Shown: positions 27,383 through 36,554, numbered from the stretch's first letter. The stretch is DNA of 64,000 nucleotides from Hymenobacter nitidus (GCF_020447315.1 NZ_JAJADQ010000004.1:434001-498000), one strand, 5' to 3'. Notes: generated from the letters alone by a model not told the origin. Program-made: numbers and translations.

Positions 27383-28699
27383 ATGCACACCCTCGAACAG
27401 CTGCGCAGCGGCGCTTTAGTTGGCGCCACCCGCCTCGACCTTTCCTGCGGCCTGAGTGAATTCCCCCGCGAGATTTTTGAGCTGGCCGATACGCTGGAAG
27501 TCCTGAACCTGACCGGCAACCAGCTCGCCGCCCTGCCCGCCGATTTGCCCCGCCTCCATCGGCTGCGCATCCTGTTCTGCTCCGACAACCGCTTTACCGA
27601 AGTGCCCGAAGTGCTGGGTCAGTGCGAGCAGCTGAGCATGGTCGGCTTCAAGGCCAACCAGATTCACACCCTGCCCGGCGCGGCTCTGCCCCGGCATCTG
27701 CGCTGGCTGATTCTGACCGACAACCAGCTGCGGGAGCTGCCCCCGGAAATTGGGCAGTGCGCCCGGCTGCAGAAGCTGATGCTGGCCGGCAACCAGCTCA
27801 CCAGCCTGCCCGAAACTCTGCGCCACTGCACCAGTCTGGAGCTGCTGCGCCTGGCCGCCAACCGCCTGCCGGAGTTGCCCGCCTGGCTGCTGGAGCTGCC
27901 CCGCCTGACCTGGCTGGCCTACGCCGGCAACCCATTCAGCGCCGCTGCCGAGGCCGAGGCCGAAGCCCGGCATCCCATCCGCCGCATTCCCTGGCCCGAG
28001 CTGGCGGTGAGCCGGGTGTTGGGCGAAGGCGCTTCGGGCGTGATTTCGCAGGCCCGCTGGCAACCGACTGCCGCCGCCGCCCGGGAAGTGGCCGTGAAAG
28101 TGTTCAAGGGCGCCGTAACCAGCGACGGACTGCCCCACAGCGAAATGGTGGCCTGCATCAGTGCCGGCGCCCACCCCCAGCTCACGACGGTGGAAGGCCG
28201 GATTACAGAGCACCCCGGCGGGGCCGAAGGGCTGGTGCTGGAACTCATAGCGCCCGAATTCCGGATTCTGGCCGGCCCGCCCAGCTTCAGCAGCTGCACC
28301 CGCGACGTGTATGCCGCCGGTACCCGCTTCAGCTTGAGCACCGTGCTCAATATTGCCCGCGGCATTGCCTCGGCGGCCGCCCACCTGCACCAGCGCGGTA
28401 TTCTGCACGGCGATTTGTACGCCCACAATATTCTGACCACCGCCGCGGGCGAGTGCCTGCTCAGCGACTTTGGCGCGGCCAGCTTTTTCGACCCGGCTGA
28501 GGCGGCCGTGGCCCAGGCGTTGCAAAGTCTGGAAGTGCGGGCCTTTGGGTGCCTGCTGGAAGAGCTGCTGGCCCACTGCGAAGCCTTGGGCGAAGCGGAA
28601 ACAGCCCCGCTGCAGGCGCTCGGCCAACGCTGCCTGGCCCCGGCGGCGCAGCGGCCCCGCTTTGCCGACATCCACCGGATGCTGGCCGCGGGGGTATAA
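27383..28699 (+). CDS. Leucine-rich-repeat protein kinase
   Basis: 438 residues from ATG at 27383. The first half consists of about seven 23-residue leucine-rich repeats (pattern LxxLxLxxNQLxxLPxxL) at 15-195. The second half (about 205-435) is an eukaryotic-like protein kinase: glycine loop VLGEGASGV at 212-220, VAVKVF (ATP-binding Lys), catalytic loop HGDLYAHN near 341 and SDFGAAS near 361. The catalytic loop reads HGD instead of HRD, as in some bacterial and plant non-RD kinases. No signal peptide or membrane helix: cytoplasmic. A GACCTTTG box ends 5 bases before the ATG. Probable role in protein interaction-triggered phosphorylation; partner unknown. Confidence 0.9.
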   Translation: MHTLEQLRSGALVGATRLDLSCGLSEFPREIFELADTLEVLNLTGNQLAALPADLPRLHRLRILFCSDNRFTEVPEVLGQCEQLSMVGFKANQIHTLPGAALPRHLRWLILTDNQLRELPPEIGQCARLQKLMLAGNQLTSLPETLRHCTSLELLRLAANRLPELPAWLLELPRLTWLAYAGNPFSAAAEAEAEARHPIRRIPWPELAVSRVLGEGASGVISQARWQPTAAAAREVAVKVFKGAVTSDGLPHSEMVACISAGAHPQLTTVEGRITEHPGGAEGLVLELIAPEFRILAGPPSFSSCTRDVYAAGTRFSLSTVLNIARGIASAAAHLHQRGILHGDLYAHNILTTAAGECLLSDFGAASFFDPAEAAVAQALQSLEVRAFGCLLEELLAHCEALGEAETAPLQALGQRCLAPAAQRPRFADIHRMLAAGV

Positions 28700-28725
28700 A
28701 ATGGCCGGGCGCCCGTAATCTGTTC

Positions 28726-28754
28726 TTTGCAACGCGCTGCTTGTCCTATCTTTG
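28726..28754 (+). promoter_or_regulatory. Bacteroidota-type promoter abutting a start codon
   Basis: TTTG at 28726-28729 and a perfect TAnnTTTG box (TATCTTTG) at 28747-28754, spaced by 17 bases. The ATG of the next gene starts 4 bases later, where transcription itself would be expected to start. This implies a leaderless or nearly leaderless mRNA. Confidence 0.65.
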
Positions 28755-28758
28755 CACT

Positions 28759-29055
28759 ATGAAATCCCCCCTGTTTCACGTTGGCCAGCCCGTGGTGTGC
28801 ACCAACGACGACTTTATGCTGCTGCAAGTGCAGAACCCCAACATCCAGACGCCCAAGCGCGGCCCCATCTACACCGTGCGCCGCCTCTACGACACGCACA
28901 AAGGCTTTGGTATTACGCTGGCCGAAATCAGCAACGCGGAAGTGGCCCCGGGCTTTCCCGAGGCCAATTTCCACGAGAGCCGCTTTATGGCCCTGCCCCC
29001 GGTAGAAGAGCTGGAGCTGGCCGAGCTGCTGGAAGAAACCGTGCCCGCCTACTAG
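28759..29055 (+). CDS. Small conserved hypothetical protein
   Basis: 98 residues beginning MKSPLFHVGQPVVCTNDDF. Acidic, soluble, with beta-rich start that could be an SH3-like barrel (VGQPVVC, GPIYTVRRLYD). No catalytic motif. The start is fixed by a strong promoter ending 4 bases upstream. I know similar proteins only as hypothetical ones in Hymenobacter relatives. Confidence 0.8.
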   Translation: MKSPLFHVGQPVVCTNDDFMLLQVQNPNIQTPKRGPIYTVRRLYDTHKGFGITLAEISNAEVAPGFPEANFHESRFMALPPVEELELAELLEETVPAY

Positions 29056-29153
29056 GCAGAAGCGTAGCGGCGCAGGAGCCAAAACCGGGAACAATCTGCT
29101 GCGGTGCCTACGTATGTAAAGGACTATCCTTAACATTCCGTAGACCCGATACG

Positions 29154-29288
29154 ATGAAGCTGCCCGGCTTGAAGCTCCGACCCAAACGGGACGACGTTCC
29201 CGAAGACAATTACAGCAAATGGGGCTGGTACGCCATGGCCGTCCTTTCCCTGCTCTGGATTATCTATAACCTGATGGACGGCAAGTAG
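29154..29288 (+). CDS. Small single-helix membrane protein
   Basis: 44 residues, too short for many gene finders: MKLPGLKLRPKRDDVPEDNY, then one membrane helix (about 25-41, WYAMAVLSLLWIIYNL), ending MDGK. The basic N-terminus suggests it is cytoplasmic. Followed by a strong terminator, which supports it being a real transcribed gene. Function unknown. Confidence 0.65.
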   Translation: MKLPGLKLRPKRDDVPEDNYSKWGWYAMAVLSLLWIIYNLMDGK

Positions 29289-29640
29289 CTTTGCCCGAAC
29301 TACCCGAAAAAAGCCCCGCTCATGCCCGTGAGCGGGGCTTTTTTTTGGGCGTAGCGCAGAAGGGCAGGCCGACGGGAAATCAATTCTGAATAAAATTCGG
29401 GCCGGGCTGTAACCTTTCGAAAAGCGGGCGGTGTCCAGGCGCAGAACCCCCACTTTCTCACGCTTCACACGCTTGCCTCGCGGCTGGCAGCGCCACCCCG
29501 GACTGGCGCCGCCGCTGCCCTTCAACTCCTGGCTTCAGAATGCTTCAGCGCCGCTTTTGCGGCTGCCGGGCTGCGCTTTGCCCTTGCGGCAGGGGCTTTC
29601 TGGGGCGCCCATCCACGACCAGCCTCTACTCACTTTCGCT
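29289..29640. other. Intergenic region with terminator before DUF5916 gene
   Basis: 352 bases. The first 60 hold the terminator below. The rest probably holds the promoter of the DUF5916 gene. An in-frame extension of that gene back to 29431 exists but has arginine- and proline-rich noncoding-like sequence and would bury the signal peptide. Confidence 0.5.
29307..29346. terminator. Strong terminator after the small membrane protein gene
   Basis: Near-perfect stem of about 16 bases (A-run plus GCCCCGCTCA paired with TGAGCGGGGC plus T-run) with a short loop, 19 bases after the stop codon. A-run and T-run on either side allow function on both strands. Confidence 0.8.
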
Positions 29641-32202
29641 ATGACTCTCCCTTCTACGCTGCGGCTGTTGCTTTTCCTGCTGGGCTGCTTGCTCGGACTC
29701 ATCTTGCCGGCTCAGGCCCAGAGCACAGCTCCGATTGCTGCGGCCGCGGCTACGGCGGCTCCCAAGCGCCAGCTGCAGGCTGTGCGCATTACCGAGGTCA
29801 TCAAGCTCGATGGGGTGCTCGATGAGACGGTGTGGCAGCAGGCGCCCGTAGCCACCGACTTTGTGCAGCAGCGGCCCAACCCGGGCGTGCCCGAGCGCCA
29901 CAAAACCGAGGTGCGCGTGCTCTACGACGACAATAACCTCTACATCGGGGCCGCGATGCACGACGTGTCGCCGGACTCGATTCTGCGCGAAATGACGGCC
30001 CGGGACCAGTTTGGCAACTCCGACCTGTTCTGCATCTTCCTCGATACCTACCACGACCAACTCAACGGCTACAACTTCGGCGTGACGCCGGCCGGCGTGC
30101 AGTACGACGCACGCTACTCGCCGGCGGGCGGGGAGGATTTCAACTGGAACGCCGTCTGGGATGCGCGCACCACTATTCGCGGCACCGACTGGTACGCCGA
30201 AATGCGGATTCCCTACTCGGCCATTCGCTTCAGCAAGCAGGCCGAGCAACTCTGGGGCCTCAACTTTGCCCGGCAGCGCAAGCGCGACAACGCCCAGTAC
30301 TTCTGGAACGAGGTGAAGCCGGCCGTGAACGGCTTCGTGAACCAGTGGGGCGACCTGCGCGGCATCCGGGACGTGCAGCCGCCGTTGCGCCTCTCGCTCA
30401 CACCCTACGTGAGCAGCTACGTGAACCACAACCCGCTCAGCGCCGAGGGCACGCGCCGCACGACTACCAGCTTCAACGGCGGGGCCGACATTAAGTGGGG
30501 CATCAACGAGAGCTTCACCCTGGACGCCACCCTGGTGCCCGACTTCGGGCAGGTGCAGAGCGACAATCAGGTGCTCAACCTCTCGCCTTTCGAGGTCCAG
30601 TTTGCCGAAAACCGGCAGTTCTTTACCGAAGGCACCGAGCTGTTCAGCAAGGGCAATCTGTTCTACTCGCGGCGCGTGGGCGCCACCCCCATCGGCTTTT
30701 ATGAAGTGAAGGCCGGCCAGGGCGAAAAGCTGGTGCGCAACCCCTCGGAAACCCAGCTGCTGAACGCTACCAAGGTATCAGGACGGACGAAAAGCGGGCT
30801 GGGCATCGGCCTGTTCAACGCCGTGAGCAACGATATGTACGCCACCGTCCGCAACGACGAAACGGGGCAGGAGCGCCAGATAGCCACCCAGCCGCTGAGC
30901 AACTACAGCATTGCCGTGCTCGATCAGAGCCTGAAAAACAACTCCTATGTGTCGCTGATTAACACCAACGTCACCCGCTTTGGCCGCACCTACGACGCCA
31001 ACGTGACCGGCGGCCTGTTCCGCTTCAACGACAAGCACAATGCTTATTCCATCGACGGCAGCCTGGTATACTCGCGCCGCCGCGGCACTGTGTTCGGCAA
31101 AGACGAGCAGGTCAGTGACCAGGACGGGTTTAAGTATGCCGTGGGCCTGGGCAAAATCAGCGGCAACCTGACCTGGGGCCTGAACCACACCATCGAGTCG
31201 GACCGCTACAACCCCAACGATTTGGGCATCCTGTTCGGCAACAACAAGATCAGCCAGGCCGCCGACGTGGCCTACCGCATCTATAAGCCCTTCTGGAAGG
31301 TGAACAACATGGCCTTTTTTGGTCAGGTAGGGCAGGCCCTGCTCTATAAGCCCACGCGCTACCAGAGCCTGTATTTCTATAATGGCTTCAACACGACCTT
31401 CACCAAGAGCTTCCTGCAAATCGGCTACGACTTGAGCTACAACGCCAAGACCCACGACTTCTTCGAGCCCCGCACCAGCCCGCTGGGCGAGTACTTCGTG
31501 CGGGTGCCGGCCTACACCGATTTCGTGGCGTTCCTGAACTCCGACACGCGCAAGCGGTTTTCCTACGGCCTGAATGCCGGCATCCAGCACTTTGCCCAGG
31601 ACGCCCGCCTCGACCGGCCGCGCCGCATGCGCTACAGCTTCGGGGCCTACCCGCGCTACCGCGTCAATAATCACCTGACGTTTCGCTACAGCCTCGACTG
31701 GAGCCGCAGCAACAACCAAGTGGGCTACGTGAACGGCGGCCTCGACGAGGCGCAGCCCCTGGACCGGCCGTTTCTGGGCCAGGTGCTGCTGGGCCGCCGC
31801 GCCGTGAGCACCGTGGCCAACGTGGTGTCGGTGGCCTATACGTTCACCAACCGCATGTCGCTCACGCTGCGCACCCGCCACTACACCAGCAACGTGCGCT
31901 ACTTCGACTTCGTGACCCTGGCGCCCGGCGGCCAGGAAACGCCCGCCGACTACCGGCGCACCCGCGACAATACCTACAATGCCTTCAACGTGGACGCGGT
32001 GTACGCGTGGTGGTTTGCGCCCGGCTCCCAGATCAGCGTGGTCTGGAAAAACGCCAACAGCCCCGACATTCAGGCCAACGAGTTTACGCCCCTCTACTTC
32101 AGCAACCTGAGCAACACCATCAACACGCCCCACAACAACTCGGTGTCGGTGAAAATCCTCTACTACCTCGACTACCTGGCGTTTCGGAAGCGGCGGGGGT
32201 AG
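29641..32202 (+). CDS. DUF5916 outer-membrane protein with CBM9-like N-terminal domain
   Basis: 853 residues from ATG at 29641, which starts a signal peptide ending PAQAQS. Residues about 45-230 form a carbohydrate-binding family 9-like domain (ITEVIKLDGVLDETVWQQAP; VLYDDNNLYIGAAMHD). The rest is the DUF5916 region, an alternating beta-strand pattern with ITxxPYVSSY, DFGQVQSDNQVLNLSPFE and FFTEGTELF, ending in a likely beta-barrel (strands up to the final YYLDYLAF). Common in Bacteroidota, associated with surface processing of polymers; exact function is not established. Confidence 0.9.
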   Translation: MTLPSTLRLLLFLLGCLLGLILPAQAQSTAPIAAAAATAAPKRQLQAVRITEVIKLDGVLDETVWQQAPVATDFVQQRPNPGVPERHKTEVRVLYDDNNLYIGAAMHDVSPDSILREMTARDQFGNSDLFCIFLDTYHDQLNGYNFGVTPAGVQYDARYSPAGGEDFNWNAVWDARTTIRGTDWYAEMRIPYSAIRFSKQAEQLWGLNFARQRKRDNAQYFWNEVKPAVNGFVNQWGDLRGIRDVQPPLRLSLTPYVSSYVNHNPLSAEGTRRTTTSFNGGADIKWGINESFTLDATLVPDFGQVQSDNQVLNLSPFEVQFAENRQFFTEGTELFSKGNLFYSRRVGATPIGFYEVKAGQGEKLVRNPSETQLLNATKVSGRTKSGLGIGLFNAVSNDMYATVRNDETGQERQIATQPLSNYSIAVLDQSLKNNSYVSLINTNVTRFGRTYDANVTGGLFRFNDKHNAYSIDGSLVYSRRRGTVFGKDEQVSDQDGFKYAVGLGKISGNLTWGLNHTIESDRYNPNDLGILFGNNKISQAADVAYRIYKPFWKVNNMAFFGQVGQALLYKPTRYQSLYFYNGFNTTFTKSFLQIGYDLSYNAKTHDFFEPRTSPLGEYFVRVPAYTDFVAFLNSDTRKRFSYGLNAGIQHFAQDARLDRPRRMRYSFGAYPRYRVNNHLTFRYSLDWSRSNNQVGYVNGGLDEAQPLDRPFLGQVLLGRRAVSTVANVVSVAYTFTNRMSLTLRTRHYTSNVRYFDFVTLAPGGQETPADYRRTRDNTYNAFNVDAVYAWWFAPGSQISVVWKNANSPDIQANEFTPLYFSNLSNTINTPHNNSVSVKILYYLDYLAFRKRRG

Positions 32203-32338
32203 AGTGAGGGTAGGAGGGTAGGAGGTGCCCGTTGTTGGAGTAAAAGCAGTATCTAGCAAGTAGTTTCCGCTGTGCTTTCCACGCCGCATTTTTGGGCGCT
32301 ACTACCAACCTATTGTTTAACTCCTACTCCGAATTCGT

Positions 32339-34102
32339 ATGCCCAACCTCTACTTCCCGGCCCGCTTCCTGCGCGGGCTGCTGCTTACCGCGCTGCTGAC
32401 TCCCGGCGCGGCGTTTGGGCAAAGCCCGACGTGGCACCGGGCCGCGGCCGTAGTTCCGGCTACCCGCAGCTGGTCGCGGGTGGACGCCACAGCCGCCGAC
32501 GGCCAGGGCTTCGTGTATCTGGCGGGCAGCTTTAGCGGCACCATTCAGCTCGACGGCACCACCCTCACCAGCAGTGCCCAGGCCGACGTGTTCATTGCCA
32601 AATGGAACAGCACGACCAACACCTTCGTCTGGGCCCAGCGGGCGGGCGGCCGCGGCAACGACAACGTCAGGGCGCTGGCCGTGCAGGGCAGCAGCGTGTA
32701 CGTGGGCGGCAGCTTCGACACGGGCCGGGCCGGGTTCGGCAGTGATTCTCTCGACTGGGCGGGCGGCAAGGATGGCTTCGTGTGCAAGCTCACCGATGCG
32801 GGCACCAACGCTAGCTTTGCCTGGAGCAAAGGAGTGGGCAGCACCCGCGACGAAGAAGTAACGGCCCTGGCGGCCACTCCGACGGGCCTCTACCTGACGG
32901 GTATGTTCTCCAGCCCCACGCTAAGCCTGGAAGGCCGCTTGCTGACCAACGCCGCGCCCGTGAGCAGCCTGATGGCGCCCGATTTGTTTGTGGCCAAGCT
33001 CACCGACGCGGGCACCAGCGCCACTTACGCCTGGGCCGAGCGTACCGGCGGGCCCAGTACCGATGAAGTGTCGAGCATGGCCGTCGAGGGCAGCAACGTG
33101 TATCTGCACGGCTCCTTTTACGGCCTCACCAGCATTATCGGCACCACTACGCTCACCAACTCAGCCTCGTCATACGCCACTACCGCCGACCTATTCGTGG
33201 CCAAGCTCACCGACCAGAGCAGCGCCGCCGCCTGGGGCTGGGTGCTGCCCGTGAGCGGGCCAGAGTGGGAATATTCGGGCAGTATCGCCGCCTACGGCTC
33301 CAGTGTGTACGTTACGGGCACCTACGCCAACAAGAATACCATCCGGTTTGGCAACAGCAGCCTGACCGGCACCAACAACATGAACTGCTACGTAGCCAAG
33401 CTCACCGACGCGGGTGCCCAGGCCAGCTGGCAGTGGGTGCAGGGCCCCCGCGGCGACAGTAGCTGGGGCAATGCCATACAGGCTTCGGCCGCCGGGGTTT
33501 TCGTCGCGGGTATGTTCTCCGACGGAGCAGCGCGCAGCATCACCCTGGGCTCTACCGTGCTGGCTAGTCCTTGCTTCGGGTGCCGGGGCACGTTCGTTGC
33601 GGGGCTCACCGATATGGGCAGCTCCGGCCGCTTCAGCTGGGCCGTACAACCCGCCGGGGCTTCCTACTCCAGCGCCGCCGGCCTGGCCATCAGCGGCAAT
33701 GAGCTGTATATCGGCGGGAATTTTCAGGCTCCGTTTGTGCAGTTCGGTACGCTCGGCCTGGCCGTTCCCCTCGCCAACGAACGGCCCAACGTCGGCTACG
33801 TGACGGTCCTACGCTCTATTACCACGTCCATGAAAGCCCCGGCCTGGGCAGCTGGCCTGGAGCTAACCCCGAACCCCGCCCACGGCCGCGCCATGGTGTC
33901 GTTGCCGGCGGTGCCCGGCGCTACCCGCGTTACGCTGCTGCTCACCGACGCCCTGGGCCGCACGGTACGAACGGCTACGGCCGCGCTGCCCGCCGCCGGC
34001 CTGCGCCACGAGCTGAATCTGCAGGGCCTGGCGCCCGGGCTGTATTCTTTGCGCGTGCAGGCCGGGCAGCAGCAGGCCGTCCGGGCGCTGCTGGTGGAGT
34101 AG
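32339..34102 (+). CDS. Secreted SBBP-repeat beta-propeller protein with type IX sorting domain
   Basis: 587 residues. Signal peptide up to AAFGQS. The body has about seven repeats of the SBBP/propeller type, with recurrent VYVGGSF/LYLTGMFS and FVAKLTDAGTSATYAWA segments of about 60-70 residues. A type A type IX sorting domain closes it: LTPNPAHGRAMVSLP, LTDALGRTVRTA, LAPGLYSLRVQAG and final ALLVE. Exported and surface-located; probably adhesive or structural. Confidence 0.9.
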   Translation: MPNLYFPARFLRGLLLTALLTPGAAFGQSPTWHRAAAVVPATRSWSRVDATAADGQGFVYLAGSFSGTIQLDGTTLTSSAQADVFIAKWNSTTNTFVWAQRAGGRGNDNVRALAVQGSSVYVGGSFDTGRAGFGSDSLDWAGGKDGFVCKLTDAGTNASFAWSKGVGSTRDEEVTALAATPTGLYLTGMFSSPTLSLEGRLLTNAAPVSSLMAPDLFVAKLTDAGTSATYAWAERTGGPSTDEVSSMAVEGSNVYLHGSFYGLTSIIGTTTLTNSASSYATTADLFVAKLTDQSSAAAWGWVLPVSGPEWEYSGSIAAYGSSVYVTGTYANKNTIRFGNSSLTGTNNMNCYVAKLTDAGAQASWQWVQGPRGDSSWGNAIQASAAGVFVAGMFSDGAARSITLGSTVLASPCFGCRGTFVAGLTDMGSSGRFSWAVQPAGASYSSAAGLAISGNELYIGGNFQAPFVQFGTLGLAVPLANERPNVGYVTVLRSITTSMKAPAWAAGLELTPNPAHGRAMVSLPAVPGATRVTLLLTDALGRTVRTATAALPAAGLRHELNLQGLAPGLYSLRVQAGQQQAVRALLVE

Positions 34103-34179
34103 TTACTCAGCTGTTGCGGTGGTGGGCGGAGCCGGGCAACGTTGCCTAACTCCCGTCCGGTTGCCCCTTTTTTACGTCA

Positions 34180-34215
34180 AAAAGCCCTTTGCTACGTTGC
34201 TGGCAAAGGGCTTTT
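34180..34215. terminator. Terminator after the propeller protein gene
   Basis: Perfect 13-base stem (34180-34192 with 34203-34215) ending in a T-run; 10-base loop. Confidence 0.75.
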
Positions 34216-34358
34216 GGGTTGTAAAGACTGCAGTAGGATAAGCCGTGCCGGGCTGTAACAGGCGCCACTGAGGCCGGGCGACAACCGCCACCGGGCAGTG
34301 GCGCCGCCCGGCAGGCAGTTTCGTGGTGGCCCGGGGAAGGAGGCCAGCGGGTTTTGCG

Positions 34359-34366
34359 TAGGTTTG
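34359..34366 (+). promoter_or_regulatory. Putative -7 box of the MFS gene
   Basis: TAGGTTTG, an exact TAnnTTTG match, about 54 bases before the chosen TTG start. It overlaps the longer possible reading frame of the gene, which argues for the internal start. No -33 TTTG partner is seen. Confidence 0.4.
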
Positions 34367-34419
34367 AATTCCCGTCCCACCCTGGAAAGCCCACCTTTCC
34401 GTCCTACCCGCCGTTCTTC

Positions 34420-35613
34420 TTGCCACTACCCACTTCCCAACCCCGCCCCTGGATTCTGCCGGTTATCGTGCTGGCACAGTTTGCCGGCACCTCGCTCTGG
34501 TTTGCCGGCAACATCGTACTGCCCGATCTGCTGCGCGACGCCCACCTGGCCGGTACCTCGCTCAGCCTGATGGTGTCGGCCGTGCAGCTGGGCTTCATCG
34601 GGGGCACGCTCGGCTTTGCCCTGCTCACGCTGGCCGACCGGGTGCCACCGGCCCGCCTGTTTCTGCTGAGTGCCGTGGCCGGCAGCCTGGCCAATCTGGG
34701 CTTGCTGCTGCCGGGGCCCACGCCGGCACTGCTGCTGGGGCTGCGGTTTTGCACGGGGCTATGTCTGGCCGGCATCTACCCCGTGGGCATGAAAATAGCG
34801 GCCGACTACTACGCCGACGGGCTGGGCAAGGCGCTGGGGTTTCTGGTGGGCGCGCTGGTGCTGGGCACGGCTTTGCCCCATGGCCTGCGCTGGCTCACGG
34901 CGGGCGTGGCCTGGCAGCTGGTGGTGCTGGCTACCTCGGCCCTGGCCCTGGGCGGCGGACTGCTGCTCTGGCTGCTGGTACCCAACGGTCCGTTCCGGCG
35001 CGTGGGCAGCCGGCTGCAGCTAAGTGCGGTGCGCGGCATCTGGCAGGACCAGCCGTTTCGGGCCGCGGCCTTCGGGTACTTTGGCCATATGTGGGAGCTG
35101 TACACGTTCTGGGCTTTTGTGCCCCTGCTGCTGGCTACCTACGGCCGGCTGCACCCCGAAATAACGCTGTTGGGACCCGCTTTGGCTTTTTTGCTGATTG
35201 CGGCCGGGGCGCCGGCCTGCGTGGCCAGCGGCTATGTGGCCCGGCGCCTGGGCACGCTGCGCACGGCCCGCTTGGCTTTGTGGGTATCGGGCCTTGGCTG
35301 CCTGCTGAGCCCGGTGCTGCTGCTGTTGCCGCTACCGTACTTCGTGGCGGCCCTGGCGGTGTGGGGCATGGCCGTCGTGGCCGATTCGCCCCAGTTTTCG
35401 GCCCTGGTAGCCCAGCAGGCCCCCGCCGCCCTCAAAGGCACCGCCCTGACGATGGTAACCTGCCTGGGTTTCGCCCTGACCATTGTGAGCCTGCAAAGCT
35501 TTGCCGCGTTGCAGAATGTAGTGGAGGCGCGCTACCTGTTTCTGCTGCTGGCGCCCGGCCCGCTGCTGGGCCTGTGGGCCACGCGCAGCACGGGCCGAAG
35601 CGCCACTACGTAA
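34420..35613 (+). CDS. MFS transporter
   Basis: 397 residues from TTG at 34420; a longer frame starts at TTG 34354 but that overlaps a promoter box. Twelve hydrophobic segments in the MFS pattern, starting with WILPVIVLAQFAGTSLWFAGNIVLPDLL. The loop between helices 2 and 3 reads LADRVPPARLFL (MFS signature region). LAxxxGT and GTALTMVTCLGFALT near the end fit the major facilitator superfamily, close to nitrate/cyanate or general substrate groups. Substrate unknown. Confidence 0.88.
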   Translation: MPLPTSQPRPWILPVIVLAQFAGTSLWFAGNIVLPDLLRDAHLAGTSLSLMVSAVQLGFIGGTLGFALLTLADRVPPARLFLLSAVAGSLANLGLLLPGPTPALLLGLRFCTGLCLAGIYPVGMKIAADYYADGLGKALGFLVGALVLGTALPHGLRWLTAGVAWQLVVLATSALALGGGLLLWLLVPNGPFRRVGSRLQLSAVRGIWQDQPFRAAAFGYFGHMWELYTFWAFVPLLLATYGRLHPEITLLGPALAFLLIAAGAPACVASGYVARRLGTLRTARLALWVSGLGCLLSPVLLLLPLPYFVAALAVWGMAVVADSPQFSALVAQQAPAALKGTALTMVTCLGFALTIVSLQSFAALQNVVEARYLFLLLAPGPLLGLWATRSTGRSATT

Positions 35614-35627
35614 GAAGCCCGGTCTGC

Positions 35628-36002
35628 TTATTTGCCGTGCGTTAGTTTTAGCACCTCACTGGTCTTGGCATTCAGAATAATTTCAAAAACGCCTCCATCA
35701 CAGCCGGCCGGCAACGTTCCGCTGATGTACCAAAACCCGTCAATCCGATACACTTCGTAGGGCCGCTGCCGCACAATGTTGGCCTTGCCATACACCCTGA
35801 ATACAATAGGCTCGGCTACGGCAACGGCCGTGGCCTGGTCGGGCAACAGAACGGACGAAAATCCGGATTTCTCCTGCCGCAGATACTGCACTCTTGCGCG
35901 GGCCTCGGCTTCCCCGGTTAGGGAGCGGCCCGGCAAGCTTTGGGCTGTGCAGTGAAAGGATAGCAAAATCAGAGCACAAATTCCTCGTGGCAGGCTTTTC
36001 AT
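35628..36002 (-). CDS. NTF2-fold immunity-like secreted protein (YbbC/YhhH family)
   Basis: 124 residues with an N-terminal signal peptide (MKSLPRGICALILLSFHCTAQS). The rest matches the NTF2-fold immunity protein of the YbbC/YhhH type: VAEPIVFRVYGKANIVRQRPYEVYRIDGFWYISGTLPAGCDGGVFEIILNAKTSE (long pattern, residues about 60-115; key features are YGK, RQRPY, W-x2-GTLP and the closing LTHGK). Related proteins guard against Rhs or contact-dependent toxins, but many are stand-alone. No toxin gene is adjacent, so this is an orphan or has another role. Convergent with the MFS gene. Confidence 0.75.
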   Translation of the reverse strand: MKSLPRGICALILLSFHCTAQSLPGRSLTGEAEARARVQYLRQEKSGFSSVLLPDQATAVAVAEPIVFRVYGKANIVRQRPYEVYRIDGFWYISGTLPAGCDGGVFEIILNAKTSEVLKLTHGK

Positions 36003-36205
36003 AGGGGCGAAATATAGGAAGTTTACTCCCTGTAGCCGCAGTTGCCTGACACCGTCACGGGAGCAGGCATTGGGCTATGGGCAAAGCCTCTCGCAAAAGG
36101 TTTTGCCCGCGAAGCCGCGCCCCGCGTAGTACTTTGCGTGGCCAACGGGAGACGAAGCGCACTGCTGCGCTGCACTGCCGGGGCCATTCATCCGTATTGT
36201 CTGCC

Positions 36206-36538
36206 ATGAGCCTCGACCCCGCCACCTTCTTCCACCACGCCGCCGATAATGAGAAAACCATTGTCTATACCCAGACAGTGGACGGCGACATGGAGCCCCA
36301 CGATGCGCTGCTCATTGCCCAGACCAACCGCCAGCGCCTATTCGTGACCCTGGAAAAGCGCCGCCGCTACGTCACCTACACCTTCGTGGATGACGCCACG
36401 GACGACGTGGAGCTGGACTTCGTGCAGGATTATCAGGAAGTGGAAGAGCTGCTGGAAGACGCCGGCCTCTACGGCAGCCACGACGGGGAAGTGGGCATTC
36501 TGTACCACAACCTGCTGTTTTTGCTGATGAACCCCTAA
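36206..36538 (+). CDS. Small hypothetical protein, likely in operon with msrB
   Basis: 110 residues from ATG at 36206. Strongly acidic, soluble, with an EExLEDAGLY segment; no known motif. It ends 16 bases before msrB on the same strand, so co-transcription is likely. An upstream in-frame extension to 36077 is arginine-rich and unlike the protein. Confidence 0.7.
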   Translation: MSLDPATFFHHAADNEKTIVYTQTVDGDMEPHDALLIAQTNRQRLFVTLEKRRRYVTYTFVDDATDDVELDFVQDYQEVEELLEDAGLYGSHDGEVGILYHNLLFLLMNP

Positions 36539-36554
36539 GCCGGTTGGTGCTTCG

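Larger units (their letters stand above)
34103..34419. other. Intergenic region before MFS transporter
   Basis: 317 bases holding the terminator at 34180-34215 and a putative promoter at 34359-34366. No gene seen. Confidence 0.5.
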
